From: Pseudomonas azadiae
GTDB lineage: Bacteria > Pseudomonadota > Gammaproteobacteria > Pseudomonadales > Pseudomonadaceae
Assembly (NCBI RefSeq): GCF_019145355.1
Contig: NZ_JAHSTY010000001.1
Span: 1,488,001-1,552,000, forward strand
Direction of reading: 5' to 3'
DNA: 64,000 nucleotides
Below the pieces are notes generated by a model. The model saw nothing but the letters and a program-made list of their open reading frames with translations, did not search any database and was not told where the DNA came from. Positions 1 through 9,092 of the stretch are shown piece by piece. A program made the position numbers and the translations under genes. Position 1 is the stretch's first letter, and each line of letters starts with the position of its first letter.

Positions 1-843
1 CGCCGGCTCCGGACGACCGGGCCACATCGCGCAAAAGGCTTCGTTGAGGGCCGCCACGCTGTAGGACAAGCCGTAGGAACGGTACCGCATGACCTGAGGC
101 AGTTGCATTTGGCGCATCACGTAGTTCACCACATCCCACACGGGCACCGGTGCGCCGTTGCTGATGTTGTAGGCTTTGCCCAGTGCCGAACCGGTGGCGA
201 GCAAGCTGCTCAGCAGCGCTTCGTTGAGGTTGTGCACACTGGTGAAATCCACCTTGTTGAGGCCGTCGCCGACGATCGCCAGGCGGTTCTTGCGCTGCAT
301 CTTCAGCAGACGCGGGAAAATGCTCATGTCGCCGGCGCCCGTAACGAAGCGTGGGCGCAGGGCCAGCACTTCGAGACCAAATTCCTGGGCACCGAACACT
401 TTTTGCTCGGCCAGGTATTTGGTGGCGGCATAGGGGTGCTTGAAGCGCTTGGGCACTTGCGCTTCGGTCAGCCCCAGGTGGTCGCGGCCGTCGAAGTAGA
501 TTGAGGGCGAGGACAGGTGCACCAATCGGCCGACACGCTGCTTGAGGCAGGCTTCGACGACATTTTCGGTGACCAGCACGTTGCCCTGGTGGAAGTCCTG
601 GTAGCGCCCCCACAGCCCGACGGCGCCAGCGCAATGCACCACGGCTTCGACGTCGCGGCACAGGTCGCGCACCAGGTCTGCGTCATTCAGGTCACCCTGG
701 ATAAACTCGGCACCGCGCCTGACCAGGTGCTCCACACCTTCGGCACGTCGCCCGTTGACCCGCACGTCCAGGCCCTGCTCCAGGGCGAAACGCGCAAAGC
801 GCCCGCCAATGAAGCCGCTTGCGCCGGTGACCAGAATCTTCAT
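1..843 (-). CDS. NAD-dependent epimerase/dehydratase (extended SDR), 3' part cut by window edge
   Basis: Translation leftwards from the ATG at 843 gives 281 codons with no stop before base 1, so the C-terminus lies outside the window. Residues 7-13 hold the Rossmann motif GASGFIG (GxxGxxG). Y138 and K142 form the YxxxK catalytic pair, with a serine pair at 111-112. This pattern is that of extended short-chain dehydrogenases (sugar epimerase or 3-beta-hydroxysteroid dehydrogenase-like), cytosolic NAD(P) oxidoreductases. The substrate cannot be read from the sequence. It is transcribed in the same direction as argP, 53 bases downstream of it; an oxidoreductase occupies a similar place near argP in P. 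aeruginosa. I am sure of the fold and unsure of the reaction. Confidence 0.8.
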   Translation of the reverse strand, partial: MKILVTGASGFIGGRFARFALEQGLDVRVNGRRAEGVEHLVRRGAEFIQGDLNDADLVRDLCRDVEAVVHCAGAVGLWGRYQDFHQGNVLVTENVVEACLKQRVGRLVHLSSPSIYFDGRDHLGLTEAQVPKRFKHPYAATKYLAEQKVFGAQEFGLEVLALRPRFVTGAGDMSIFPRLLKMQRKNRLAIVGDGLNKVDFTSVHNLNEALLSSLLATGSALGKAYNISNGAPVPVWDVVNYVMRQMQLPQVMRYRSYGLSYSVAALNEAFCAMWPGRPEPA

Positions 844-896
844 GTATTACCCCGTGTACTGTCGTTTTTTCATCGCTGTTGCCTTGACGCGCGCCA

Positions 897-1790
897 TCAC
901 TCCAACGGCACCAACCATTGGCCACATGCCTGCGCCAGATGCTCGGTCAACAGGCCCAGCAGTTGCCCGCCACTGCGCCAATGATGCCAGTACAACGGCA
1001 CATCGATGGGCTTATCTGGCAATAACTCCACCAATACGCCCTTTTCCAGCTGCTCGCGCACCTGCAATTGCGGCACCAGGCCCCAGCCCAGGCCCGCTTC
1101 CGCCAGGCGGATGAAGCCTTCAGACGATGGGCATAAATGGTGCTCGAAGCCGCCGTCCACGCCGAGGGATGCCAGGTAACGGTGTTGCAGGAAATCATCC
1201 GGGCCGAAGACCAATGCCGGGGTGCGCGCCAATTGGTCGGCGCGCACGCCCTGTGGAAAGTGCCGTGCGATAAACGCCGGGCTGGCCAGTGCGCGATAGC
1301 GCATGGCGCCCAGCAACAGGCTGCGCGCGCCGGCTACCGGGCGTTCGCTGGCGCAGATACACGCCGCCACTTCGCCGGCGCGCATGCGTTTGAGGCCTAC
1401 GGTCTGGTCCTCTACCACCAGATCCAGCAGCAGATGCTGCTCGGCGCAAAAGCCGCTGACCGCCTCGGCCCACCAGGTGGCCAGGCTGTCGGCGTTCAGC
1501 GCGATGCGCAGGCGCTCGGGCATGCCTTCCTCGTCCAGCGCCGGCACCTGGCTTTGCAGGTCGCGCTCCAGCAGGCGCACCTGTTGCACATGGTTGAGCA
1601 GGCGCCGGCCGATGTCGGTTGGCGTCGGCGGCGTGGCCCGCACCAGCACCGGTTGGCCGATACGCGCCTCCAGCAGCTTGATGCGCTGTGAAACCGCCGA
1701 TTGCGAGAGCCCCAGCACCTGGGCGGCGCGCTCGAAACCTGCCTGTTCCACCACCGCCGCCAGGGCAGAAAGCAATTTATAGTCGAACAT
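897..1790 (-). CDS. argP: LysR-family regulator ArgP (IciA), activator of argO
   Basis: This 297-residue LysR-type protein has its winged helix-turn-helix in about the first 60 residues (AAQVLGLSQSAVSQRIKLLE region) and an effector-binding domain from about residue 90. Length and sequence style match ArgP/IciA. In known bacteria this protein senses lysine and arginine and drives the exporter gene argO. The gene is divergent from a LysE/ArgO exporter with a 91-base shared promoter region, the standard argP-argO layout, and this context is the main support for the name. The shared gap is AT-richer than the flanks and should hold the ArgP operator, but I could not define a precise site. Confidence 0.88.
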   Translation of the reverse strand: MFDYKLLSALAAVVEQAGFERAAQVLGLSQSAVSQRIKLLEARIGQPVLVRATPPTPTDIGRRLLNHVQQVRLLERDLQSQVPALDEEGMPERLRIALNADSLATWWAEAVSGFCAEQHLLLDLVVEDQTVGLKRMRAGEVAACICASERPVAGARSLLLGAMRYRALASPAFIARHFPQGVRADQLARTPALVFGPDDFLQHRYLASLGVDGGFEHHLCPSSEGFIRLAEAGLGWGLVPQLQVREQLEKGVLVELLPDKPIDVPLYWHHWRSGGQLLGLLTEHLAQACGQWLVPLE

Positions 1791-1881
1791 CAGTTTCTCT
1801 AATGGGCGATCAGCAATATTGGTTTTTCTTATACAGCGTCGGCCCGGAGAATGACCAGCATCGTAGAGAGGATCTTCAATT

Positions 1882-2481
1882 ATGTGGCAAAGCTATATGA
1901 ACGGACTGCTGGTGGCCCTCGGCCTGATCATGGCCATCGGCACGCAAAATGCGTTCGTGCTGGCGCAGAGCCTGCGCCGTGAACATCACTTGCCCGTGGC
2001 GGCACTGTGCGTGATCTGCGATGCGATGCTGGTGGCTGCTGGTGTGTTCGGGCTGGCCACGGTGCTGGCTCACAGCCCAATCCTGCTGGGGATAGCGCGC
2101 TGGGGCGGTGCTGCATTTTTGCTGTGGTATGGCGTGTCGGCCTTGCGCCGAGCCTGTTCGAAACAGAGCCTGGGCCAGGGCGACAACGTCAAGATGCGCT
2201 CGCTGCGCGCCGTGCTGCTCAGCGCCTTGGCGGTCACCTTGCTCAACCCTCATGTGTACCTGGACACGGTGCTGCTGATCGGTTCGCTGGGCGCCCAGCA
2301 AACCGAACCCGGCGCCTATGTGGCGGGGGCCGCCAGTGCTTCGTTCCTCTGGTTCATGACCCTGGCACTGGGCGCTGCATGGCTGGCGCCGTGGCTGGCA
2401 CGCCCGGCGACCTGGCGCCTGCTGGACCTGCTGGTGGCAGTGATGATGTTCAGCGTGGCCTACCAATTGATCAGCACCTGA
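1882..2481 (+). CDS. argO: LysE/ArgO-type basic amino acid exporter
   Basis: This 199-residue inner-membrane protein has about six hydrophobic segments. Its N-terminal GLIMAIGTQNAFVLAQ stretch (about residues 14-29) is characteristic of the LysE/ArgO exporter family. A TLLNPHVYLDTVLL motif lies near residue 115. Family members export L-arginine or L-lysine and protect against excess or toxic analogues. The gene is divergent from argP, which probably activates it. No T-run terminator is seen; the sodB promoter region follows. Confidence 0.87.
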   Translation: MWQSYMNGLLVALGLIMAIGTQNAFVLAQSLRREHHLPVAALCVICDAMLVAAGVFGLATVLAHSPILLGIARWGGAAFLLWYGVSALRRACSKQSLGQGDNVKMRSLRAVLLSALAVTLLNPHVYLDTVLLIGSLGAQQTEPGAYVAGAASASFLWFMTLALGAAWLAPWLARPATWRLLDLLVAVMMFSVAYQLIST

Positions 2482-2659
2482 GCGATATTCCAAAACGCTC
2501 TGGAACCTCTATCCCACACAGTTGTTGCGTGGTTTTGCCGCACCCCCGGTGCTATGATCCGGACCCTGCGCCGCAAAGAGTACAAACTCCCCGGCGCTTG
2601 TTTGGCCGCCCGTGATCGGCCTTGCGCTCACCGCAACTGACCTGATTAGGAGAATCATC

Positions 2660-3256
2660 ATGGCTTTCGAATTGCCGCCGCTGCCCTACGCACACGATGC
2701 CCTGCAGCCGCACATCTCCAAGGAAACCTTGGAATACCACCACGACAAGCACCACAACACCTATGTCGTGAACCTGAACAACCTGGTGCCTGGCACCGAG
2801 TTCGAAGGCAAGACCCTGGAAGAGATCGTCAAATCCTCTTCGGGCGGCATCTTCAACAACGCCGCTCAGGTCTGGAACCACACCTTCTACTGGAACTGCC
2901 TGGCGCCAAACGCTGGCGGCCAACCTACCGGCGCACTGGCCGAGGCCATCAACGCTGCGTTCGGTTCGTTCGACAAGTTCAAGGAAGAGTTCACCAAGAC
3001 GTCCGTCGGCACCTTCGGTTCCGGCTGGGGCTGGCTGGTGAAAAAGGCTGACGGTTCCCTGGCCCTGGCCAGCACCATCGGCGCCGGCAACCCGCTGACC
3101 AGCGGCGACACCCCGCTGCTGACCTGCGACGTGTGGGAACATGCCTACTACATCGACTACCGCAACGTGCGTCCAAAGTATGTGGAAGCGTTCTGGAACC
3201 TGGTCAACTGGAAGTTCGTGGCTGAGCAGTTCGAAGGCAAGACCTTCACTGCGTAA
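2660..3256 (+). CDS. sodB: Iron superoxide dismutase
   Basis: The 198-residue cytosolic enzyme dismutates superoxide to oxygen and peroxide. All four iron ligands are present: H27, H74, D157 and H161. Q70 in the NNAAQ stretch and the overall sequence indicate the Fe rather than the Mn type. The open frame extends 16 codons upstream, but the ATG at 2660 follows a TAGGAG ribosome site by 6 bases and gives the standard [10 protein letters not shown] start. A strong terminator follows at 3271. The argO-sodB-bifA order matches P. aeruginosa. Fe-SOD genes are usually iron-regulated, but no operator was identified here. Confidence 0.97.
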   Translation: MAFELPPLPYAHDALQPHISKETLEYHHDKHHNTYVVNLNNLVPGTEFEGKTLEEIVKSSSGGIFNNAAQVWNHTFYWNCLAPNAGGQPTGALAEAINAAFGSFDKFKEEFTKTSVGTFGSGWGWLVKKADGSLALASTIGAGNPLTSGDTPLLTCDVWEHAYYIDYRNVRPKYVEAFWNLVNWKFVAEQFEGKTFTA

Positions 3257-3270
3257 GCACTGCTTGCAGT

Positions 3271-3301
3271 AAAAAAACCCGGCGAATGCCGGGTTTTTTT
3301 G
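3271..3301 (+). terminator. Rho-independent terminator of sodB
   Basis: An ACCCGGC/GCCGGGT stem with a GAAT-like loop is flanked by seven As on the left and at least seven Ts on the right, 14 bases after the sodB stop codon. The A-run makes it potentially bidirectional. Confidence 0.93.
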
Positions 3302-3401
3302 GGCTCTGGATACGCCATCCGATGATCGGAACTGGATCGAGGAATGTCGCCACACAGTCAGCGTGAGGAATTCGCCTCACGTACCTGTCGGAGAAATTAC
3401 A

Positions 3402-3662
3402 ATGTCCATTGGCGCACTAGCAGCACTCCCTTTGGTGGGCGAACTGGCCAAAACCGCTCTTCCTGTGGTGGGCGAAGTGGCTAAGGCGGCCACCGAACTG
3501 TTCAAATTAGCGGGTAACGCAGTCGACTCGCTCGCCGCCACGCAACAAAGCGGCGCGGATCAGAACAAGATCGCCCAGGAAAATACCCACTGTCACGACA
3601 AGCCTGTGGATTTTTCCAGCGCTAACTCGGCAAGCAAAAACGTGAACATCAGCGTCTCGTGA
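3402..3662 (+). CDS. Small hypothetical protein (86 aa)
   Basis: The ATG at 3402 has a GGAGA ribosome site 7 bases upstream, better placed than an ATG 13 codons earlier. The protein has no family I recognise. Its N-terminal half contains an internal repeat: LPLVGELAKTA (about residues 8-18) followed at once by LPVVGEVAKAA (19-29), which could form an amphipathic helix pair. The C-terminal half is polar, rich in N, Q, S and D, with a single Cys. No signal peptide or clear membrane span is seen. It is a stand-alone gene between two conserved genes and is followed by a hairpin. Confidence 0.65.
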   Translation: MSIGALAALPLVGELAKTALPVVGEVAKAATELFKLAGNAVDSLAATQQSGADQNKIAQENTHCHDKPVDFSSANSASKNVNISVS

Positions 3663-3671
3663 AAACGGCAG

Positions 3672-3706
3672 TGCCATGAGCGAACGAACCTCGTGCGCTC
3701 ATGGCA
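3672..3706 (+). terminator. Hairpin after the 86-aa ORF, possible terminator
   Basis: A perfect 11-base inverted repeat (TGCCATGAGCG / CGCTCATGGCA) with a 13-base loop begins 9 bases after the stop codon and is followed only by TTGTTT, so termination strength is uncertain. Confidence 0.5.
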
Positions 3707-3868
3707 TTGTTTCAGGCAGGCGGACTCACCTGCGCCCTGCCCCCCGCGTCCTCCCTCAAGTAATTCGTCAAACCCGTGGATACCCCAATGTTCCTTTGAC
3801 TGCCACCTTCAGATTGCCAATACTCATGGCATATTGAAGGCCACCCGCATGAGACAAGGAATGCCCCT

Positions 3869-5920
3869 TTGAAGCTGGAACTCAAACACAGCTTGTCGGT
3901 GAAGTTGCTACGGGTTGTGCTGCTTTCGGCATTGATCGTGGGCGTAGCGCTGAGCGTGGCGCAGATCGTTTTCGATGCGTACAAGACGCGCCAGGCGGTG
4001 GCCGATGATGCCCAGCGCATCCTCGATATGTTTCGCGACCCTTCGACCCAGGCCGTCTACAGCCTGGACCGCGAGATGGGCATGCAAGTCATCGAAGGGT
4101 TGTTCCAGGATGACGCCGTGCGCATGGCGTCCATCGGCCATCCCGCCGAAACCATGCTGGCCGAAAAAAGCCGCGCCTTGCAGCACGCCCCCAGCCGCTG
4201 GCTGACCGACCTGATTCTTGGCCGGGAGCGCACCTTTACCACCCCGCTGGTCGGCAAAGGCCCCTACAGCGAGTACTACGGCGACCTGAGCATCACCCTC
4301 GACACGGCCACCTATGGCCAGGGCTTTATCGTCAATTCGGTGATCATCTTTGTCTCCGGCGTGCTACGCGCCCTGGCCCTGGCCCTGGTGTTGTACCTGG
4401 TCTATCACTGGCTGCTGACCAAGCCGCTGTCACGGATCATCGAGCACCTGACGTCGATCAACCCGGACCGGCCCAGCGAACACAAAATTCCGCAACTCAA
4501 AGGCCATGAGCGCAATGAGTTGGGCCTGTGGATCAATACCGCCAACCAGTTGCTCGAATCCATCGAGCGCAATACCCACCTGCGCCACGAAGCCGAAAGC
4601 AGCCTGCTGCGCATGGCTCAGTACGATTTTCTCACCGGTCTACCGAACCGCCAGAAACTGCAGGAACAACTGGATAAAATCCTCATCGACGCCGGCCGCC
4701 GGCAACGCCGTGTGGCGGTGTTGTGCGTGGGGTTGGATGACTTCAAGAGCGTCAACGAACAGTTCACCTACCAGGCGGGCGACAAACTGCTGCTGGCCCT
4801 GGCCGACCGCCTGCGTGCGCACAGTGGCCGCCTCGGCGCCCTGGCCCGACTGGGCGGCGATCAGTTCGCCCTGGTGCAGGCCGATATCGAGCAGCCCTAC
4901 GAAGCTGCCGAGCTGGCACAAAGCATCCTTGACGACCTGGAAGCGGAGTTTGCCCTCGACCACGAAGGCATACGCCTGCGCGCCACCATCGGTATCACCT
5001 TGTTCCCGGAAGACGGCGACAGCACTGAAAAACTGCTGCAAAAAGCCGAACAGACCATGACCCTGGCCAAGACCCGTTCGCGCAACCGCTATCAGTTCTA
5101 CATCGCCAGTGTCGACAGCGAAATGCGCCGCCGCCGCGAACTGGAAAAAGACCTGCGCGAGGCGCTGAGCCGCGACCAGTTCCACTTGGTCTACCAACCG
5201 CAGATCAGCTACCGCGACCACAGCGTGGTCGGCGTAGAAGCGCTGATTCGCTGGCAGCACCCCGAGCACGGTTTGGTGCCACCGGACCTTTTTATCCCGT
5301 TGGCCGAGCAGAACGGCACTATTATCCCGATTGGCGAATGGGTGCTCGACCAGGCCTGCCGGCAATTGCGTGAATGGCACGACCAGGGCTTTACCGACCT
5401 GCGCATGGCAGTCAACCTGTCCACCGTGCAGTTGCACCACACCGAGTTGCCACGGGTGGTCAATAACCTGATGCAGATCTACCGCCTGCCGCCGCGCAGC
5501 CTGGAATTGGAAGTCACCGAGACCGGCCTGATGGAAGACATCAGCACCGCCGCCCAGCACCTGCTGAGCCTGCGCCGCTCCGGGGCGCTGATTGCGATTG
5601 ACGACTTCGGCACCGGCTATTCATCCCTCAGCTACCTGAAAAGCCTACCCCTGGACAAGATCAAGATCGACAAGAGCTTCGTCCAGGACCTGCAGGATGA
5701 CGACGACGATGCGACCATCGTGCGCGCCATCATCCAACTGGGCAAAAGCCTGGGCATGCAGGTGATCGCCGAAGGCGTGGAAACCGCAGAGCAGGAGGCC
5801 TACATTATCTGCGAAGGCTGCCATGAAGGTCAGGGTTACCACTACAGCAAACCCTTGCAGGCGCGGGAGTTGGCGGCTTTTCTGAAGCAGTCGGAGCGCA
5901 ATAACGCTGCGATTCTCTGA
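3869..5920 (+). CDS. bifA: Membrane c-di-GMP phosphodiesterase BifA (degenerate GGDEF plus EAL)
   Basis: This 683-residue inner-membrane protein has TM segments at about 13-33 and 152-182 enclosing a periplasmic sensor region. A GGDEF domain follows with the altered signature GGDQF (329-333), then an EAL domain with intact EAL (457-459), ETGL (551-554) and DDFGTGYSSLSYL (578-590) motifs. BifA of P. aeruginosa has the same GGDQF/EAL makeup and also lies next to sodB. It degrades c-di-GMP, lowering biofilm formation and promoting swarming. The start is TTG, with AAGGA 8 bases upstream; the nearby ATG at 3861 runs into a stop after three codons. Cyclase activity is unlikely and phosphodiesterase activity likely. 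Confidence 0.92.
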   Translation: MKLELKHSLSVKLLRVVLLSALIVGVALSVAQIVFDAYKTRQAVADDAQRILDMFRDPSTQAVYSLDREMGMQVIEGLFQDDAVRMASIGHPAETMLAEKSRALQHAPSRWLTDLILGRERTFTTPLVGKGPYSEYYGDLSITLDTATYGQGFIVNSVIIFVSGVLRALALALVLYLVYHWLLTKPLSRIIEHLTSINPDRPSEHKIPQLKGHERNELGLWINTANQLLESIERNTHLRHEAESSLLRMAQYDFLTGLPNRQKLQEQLDKILIDAGRRQRRVAVLCVGLDDFKSVNEQFTYQAGDKLLLALADRLRAHSGRLGALARLGGDQFALVQADIEQPYEAAELAQSILDDLEAEFALDHEGIRLRATIGITLFPEDGDSTEKLLQKAEQTMTLAKTRSRNRYQFYIASVDSEMRRRRELEKDLREALSRDQFHLVYQPQISYRDHSVVGVEALIRWQHPEHGLVPPDLFIPLAEQNGTIIPIGEWVLDQACRQLREWHDQGFTDLRMAVNLSTVQLHHTELPRVVNNLMQIYRLPPRSLELEVTETGLMEDISTAAQHLLSLRRSGALIAIDDFGTGYSSLSYLKSLPLDKIKIDKSFVQDLQDDDDDATIVRAIIQLGKSLGMQVIAEGVETAEQEAYIICEGCHEGQGYHYSKPLQARELAAFLKQSERNNAAIL

Positions 5921-5971
5921 CCCGGCAAGACGATACTGAATATTTCCCGCGTATAACCCTTTACACAAAAT

Positions 5972-5990
5972 GCAAATCTTTCGCATTATG
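5972..5990 (+). promoter_or_regulatory. Possible Fur box upstream of icmP
   Basis: The 19 bases agree with the classical Fur consensus at about 11 positions, best in the right half (CGCATTATG). They lie about 57-75 bases before the icmP start. Imelysin-family genes are often iron-regulated, which makes the site plausible, but the match is weak. Confidence 0.35.
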
Positions 5991-6046
5991 TTGCAGTTTT
6001 TTGCGCTCCCCGCGCGCCCATCAACAACCGAAGCAGGATGTCCGCC

Positions 6047-7390
6047 ATGATTCGTATGCCCCTGGCCACCGCCAGTCTGCTGGCCATTGCCATTTCTCTC
6101 GCCGGCTGCGGCGAAGGTAAAGACAAGCCCGCAGCCAACCAGGCGCCGACCCCGGCTGCCAGCACTACTGCTCCAGCGGCTGCCGCCCCTGCCGGCCAGG
6201 TCGACGAAGCGGCCGCCAAGGCCGTGGTTGCGCATTACGCAGACATGGTGTTCGCGGTCTACAGCGACGCGGAGTCCACCGCAAAAACCCTGCAGACCGC
6301 CATCGACACCTTCCTCGCGAACCCGAACGACCAGACGCTCAAAGCCGCGCGTACCGCCTGGATCGCCGCCCGCGTGCCGTACCTGCAGAGTGAAGTGTTC
6401 CGCTTCGGCAACACCATCATCGACGACTGGGAAGGCCAGGTGAACGCCTGGCCGCTGGACGAAGGCCTGATCGACTACACCGACAAATCCTACGAGCACG
6501 CCTTGGGTAACCCAGGCGCCACCGCCAATATCATCGCCAATACCCAGATCCAGGTCGGCGAAGACAAGGTCGACGTGAAGGAGATCACCCCAGAAAAACT
6601 CGCCAGCCTCAATGAGCTGGGCGGTTCCGAGGCGAACGTCGCCACCGGCTACCACGCCATCGAATTCCTGCTCTGGGGCCAGGACCTCAACGGTACCGGC
6701 CCGGGCGCCGGCAACCGCCCGGCGGCGGACTACCTGACCGGCGACGGCGCCACTGGCGGCCACAACGAACGCCGCCGCACCTACCTGCGCGCCGTGACCC
6801 AACTGCTGGTCAGCGACCTGGAAGAAATGGTCGGCAACTGGAAACCCAACGTCGAAGACAACTACCGCGCCACTTTGGAGGCAGAACCCGCCACCGACGG
6901 CCTGCGCAAAATGCTGTTCGGCATGGGCAGCCTGTCCCTGGGCGAACTGGCCGGTGAGCGCATGAAGGTTTCCCTGGAGGCCAACTCGCCGGAAGACGAA
7001 CAGGACTGCTTCAGTGACAACACTCACTACTCGCATTTCTACGACGCCAAGGGCATCCGCAACGTCTACCTGGGCGAGTACACCCGTGTCGACGGCACCA
7101 AAATGACCGGCGCCAGCCTGTCGTCCCTGGTGGCCAAGGCCGATCCGGCGGCCGATACCGCGTTGAAAGCGGACCTGGCAGCGACCGAAGCGAAGATCCA
7201 GGTCATGGTTGACCACGCCAACAAGGGCGAGCACTACGACCAACTGATCGCTGCCGGTAACGACGCCGGCAACCAGATCGTGCGTGACGCCATCGCTGCG
7301 CTGGTCAAGCAGACCGGCTCGATCGAAGCGGCTGCGGGCAAGCTGGGCATCAGCGACCTGAACCCGGACAGCGCTGATCACGAGTTCTGA
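6047..7390 (+). CDS. icmP: Imelysin-family lipoprotein IcmP
   Basis: This 447-residue secreted lipoprotein has an N-terminal signal with lipobox LAGC (lipidated C21) and then an Ala/Pro-rich linker to about residue 55. The peptidase M75/imelysin domain follows. The imelysin GxHxxE motif is present as GYHAIE (201-206). Family members are linked to iron uptake, and the P. aeruginosa homologue near bifA was described as an insulin-cleaving metalloproteinase; true peptidase activity of the family is debated. The ATG at 6047 is preferred over 6038 because AGGAT sits at a good distance, whereas at 6038 it would touch the start codon. A terminator follows. Confidence 0.88.
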   Translation: MIRMPLATASLLAIAISLAGCGEGKDKPAANQAPTPAASTTAPAAAAPAGQVDEAAAKAVVAHYADMVFAVYSDAESTAKTLQTAIDTFLANPNDQTLKAARTAWIAARVPYLQSEVFRFGNTIIDDWEGQVNAWPLDEGLIDYTDKSYEHALGNPGATANIIANTQIQVGEDKVDVKEITPEKLASLNELGGSEANVATGYHAIEFLLWGQDLNGTGPGAGNRPAADYLTGDGATGGHNERRRTYLRAVTQLLVSDLEEMVGNWKPNVEDNYRATLEAEPATDGLRKMLFGMGSLSLGELAGERMKVSLEANSPEDEQDCFSDNTHYSHFYDAKGIRNVYLGEYTRVDGTKMTGASLSSLVAKADPAADTALKADLAATEAKIQVMVDHANKGEHYDQLIAAGNDAGNQIVRDAIAALVKQTGSIEAAAGKLGISDLNPDSADHEF

Positions 7391-7407
7391 TCCGAGCGGT
7401 GCTGAAC

Positions 7408-7434
7408 AAGGCGGCCTTCGGGTCGCCTTTTTTG
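7408..7434 (+). terminator. Rho-independent terminator of icmP
   Basis: An AAGGCGGCC-TTCG-GGTCGCCTT hairpin, with one mismatch and a stable UUCG loop, is followed by a run of Ts. It lies 18 bases after the stop codon. Confidence 0.88.
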
Positions 7435-7461
7435 TGCGGTCCATCTACCACCCCTTAACCC

Positions 7462-7550
7462 TGTGGGAGCTGGCTTGCCTGCGATAGCGGTGTGTCAGTC
7501 ACATCCTCATCTACTGACCCACCGCTATCGCAGGCAAGCCAGCTCCCACA
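7462..7550. repeat. REPIN, TGGCTTGCC type
   Basis: Two inverted REP arms (TGTGGGAGCTGGCTTGCC and complement, each running on through GCGATAGCGGT) flank a non-conserved centre. It lies between the icmP terminator and trkH. Confidence 0.93.
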
Positions 7551-7637
7551 TTTGAACTGCGTCGCTTCGGACGCCCCGGTTTACAAGCCCTGAACCCCAG
7601 GTAGAATGGCGCCTCTGCCCACACCCGAGCTCACTTC

Positions 7638-9092
7638 ATGGCGTTGCCGACCCTACGCATCATCGGTTTCATCATCGGCATCTTTCTGATCACTCTCGCG
7701 ATCGCCATGGTCGTGCCCATGGCGACCCTGGTGATCTTCGAACGCACCAGTGACCTGCCCTCTTTCCTGTGGGCCAGCATGATCACCTTTATCGCAGGCC
7801 TGGCCCTGGTGATCCCCGGTCGCCCCGAGCATGTGCATTTGCGCCCGCGGGACATGTACCTGCTCACCGTTACAAGCTGGGTAGTGGTGTGCATCTTTGC
7901 CGCGCTGCCGTTTCTGCTGACCCAGCACATCAGCTACACCGATTCGTTTTTTGAAAGCATGTCCGGCATCACCGCCACCGGTTCCACCGTGTTGAGCGGC
8001 CTGGATGCCATGTCGCCCGGCATCCTGATGTGGCGTTCGCTGCTGCACTGGCTGGGTGGCATCGGCTTTATCGGCATGGCGGTGGCGATCCTGCCGCTGC
8101 TGCGCATCGGTGGCATGCGCCTGTTCCAGACCGAATCGTCGGACCGCTCGGAAAAGGTCATGCCCCGCTCGCACATGGTGGCGCGGCTGATCGTGGCGGC
8201 TTATGTGGGCATCACCATACTCGGCAGCCTGGCGTTCTGGTGGGCCGGGATGGGCCTGTTCGATGCGATCAACCATGCGATGTCGGCCATTTCCACCGGT
8301 GGTTTTTCCACCTCCGATGAATCCCTGGCGCACTGGAAGCAGCCGGCGGTGCACTGGGTCGCGGTGGTGGTGATGATCCTTGGCAGCTTGCCGTTTACCT
8401 TGTATGTGGCCACGTTGCGCGGCAACCGCAGGGCCTTGATCAAGGACCAACAGGTGCAGGGCTTGCTCGGCTTGTTGCTGGTGACCTGGCTGGTCCTCGG
8501 CACCTGGTACTGGTGGACCACCAACCTGCATTGGCTGGACGCCCTGCGGCATGTGGCCTTGAACGTCACCTCGGTGGTCACCACCACCGGCTTTGCTCTG
8601 GGGGACTACAGCCTGTGGGGCAATTTCTCGCTGATGCTGTTCTTTTACCTGGGCTTTATCGGCGGCTGTTCGGGCTCTACGGCGGGCGGAATCAAGATCT
8701 TCCGCTTCCAGGTCGCCTACATCCTGCTCAAGGCCAACTTGAACCAGCTGATTCACCCGCGCGCGGTGATCAAGCAAAAGTACAACGGCCACCGCCTCGA
8801 CGAAGAGATCGTGCGCTCGATCCTGACCTTTTCGTTCTTCTTTGCCATCACCATCTGCGCCATCGCCCTGGCCCTGTCGCTGCTGGGCCTGGACTGGATG
8901 ACCGCGTTGACCGGCGCCGCCAGTACCGTGTCCGGCGTGGGCCCGGGGCTGGGTGAAACCATTGGCCCTGCTGGCAACTTCGCCAGCCTGCCGGATGCGG
9001 CCAAGTGGATTCTGTCGCTGGGCATGCTACTGGGCCGGTTGGAAATCATTACGGTCTTTGTGCTGTGCATTCCGGCGTTTTGGCGCCACTGA
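7638..9092 (+). CDS. trkH: Trk potassium uptake channel subunit TrkH
   Basis: This 484-residue inner-membrane protein has about ten transmembrane segments. Four glycine-bearing pore loops of the Trk/Ktr/HKT type are visible (for example ITATGSTVL, AISTGGFST, VVTTTGF and TVSGVGPGL). Together with TrkA it takes up potassium coupled to proton movement. The length equals that of other TrkH proteins. The ATG at 7638 opens the conserved ALPTLRIIGF start. The 3' end overlaps the convergent AraC gene by 44 bases. Confidence 0.95.
   Translation: MALPTLRIIGFIIGIFLITLAIAMVVPMATLVIFERTSDLPSFLWASMITFIAGLALVIPGRPEHVHLRPRDMYLLTVTSWVVVCIFAALPFLLTQHISYTDSFFESMSGITATGSTVLSGLDAMSPGILMWRSLLHWLGGIGFIGMAVAILPLLRIGGMRLFQTESSDRSEKVMPRSHMVARLIVAAYVGITILGSLAFWWAGMGLFDAINHAMSAISTGGFSTSDESLAHWKQPAVHWVAVVVMILGSLPFTLYVATLRGNRRALIKDQQVQGLLGLLLVTWLVLGTWYWWTTNLHWLDALRHVALNVTSVVTTTGFALGDYSLWGNFSLMLFFYLGFIGGCSGSTAGGIKIFRFQVAYILLKANLNQLIHPRAVIKQKYNGHRLDEEIVRSILTFSFFFAITICAIALALSLLGLDWMTALTGAASTVSGVGPGLGETIGPAGNFASLPDAAKWILSLGMLLGRLEIITVFVLCIPAFWRH

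Noticed and set aside
2522..2558. sodB promoter with TATGAT as -10
   Set aside because: TATGAT at 2553-2558 is plausible but no -35 lies at 16-18 bases, so it was not listed as a feature.
5645..7444. 599-codon ORF antisense to icmP and the end of bifA
   Set aside because: It is a shadow of high-GC third positions and covers two well-supported genes.
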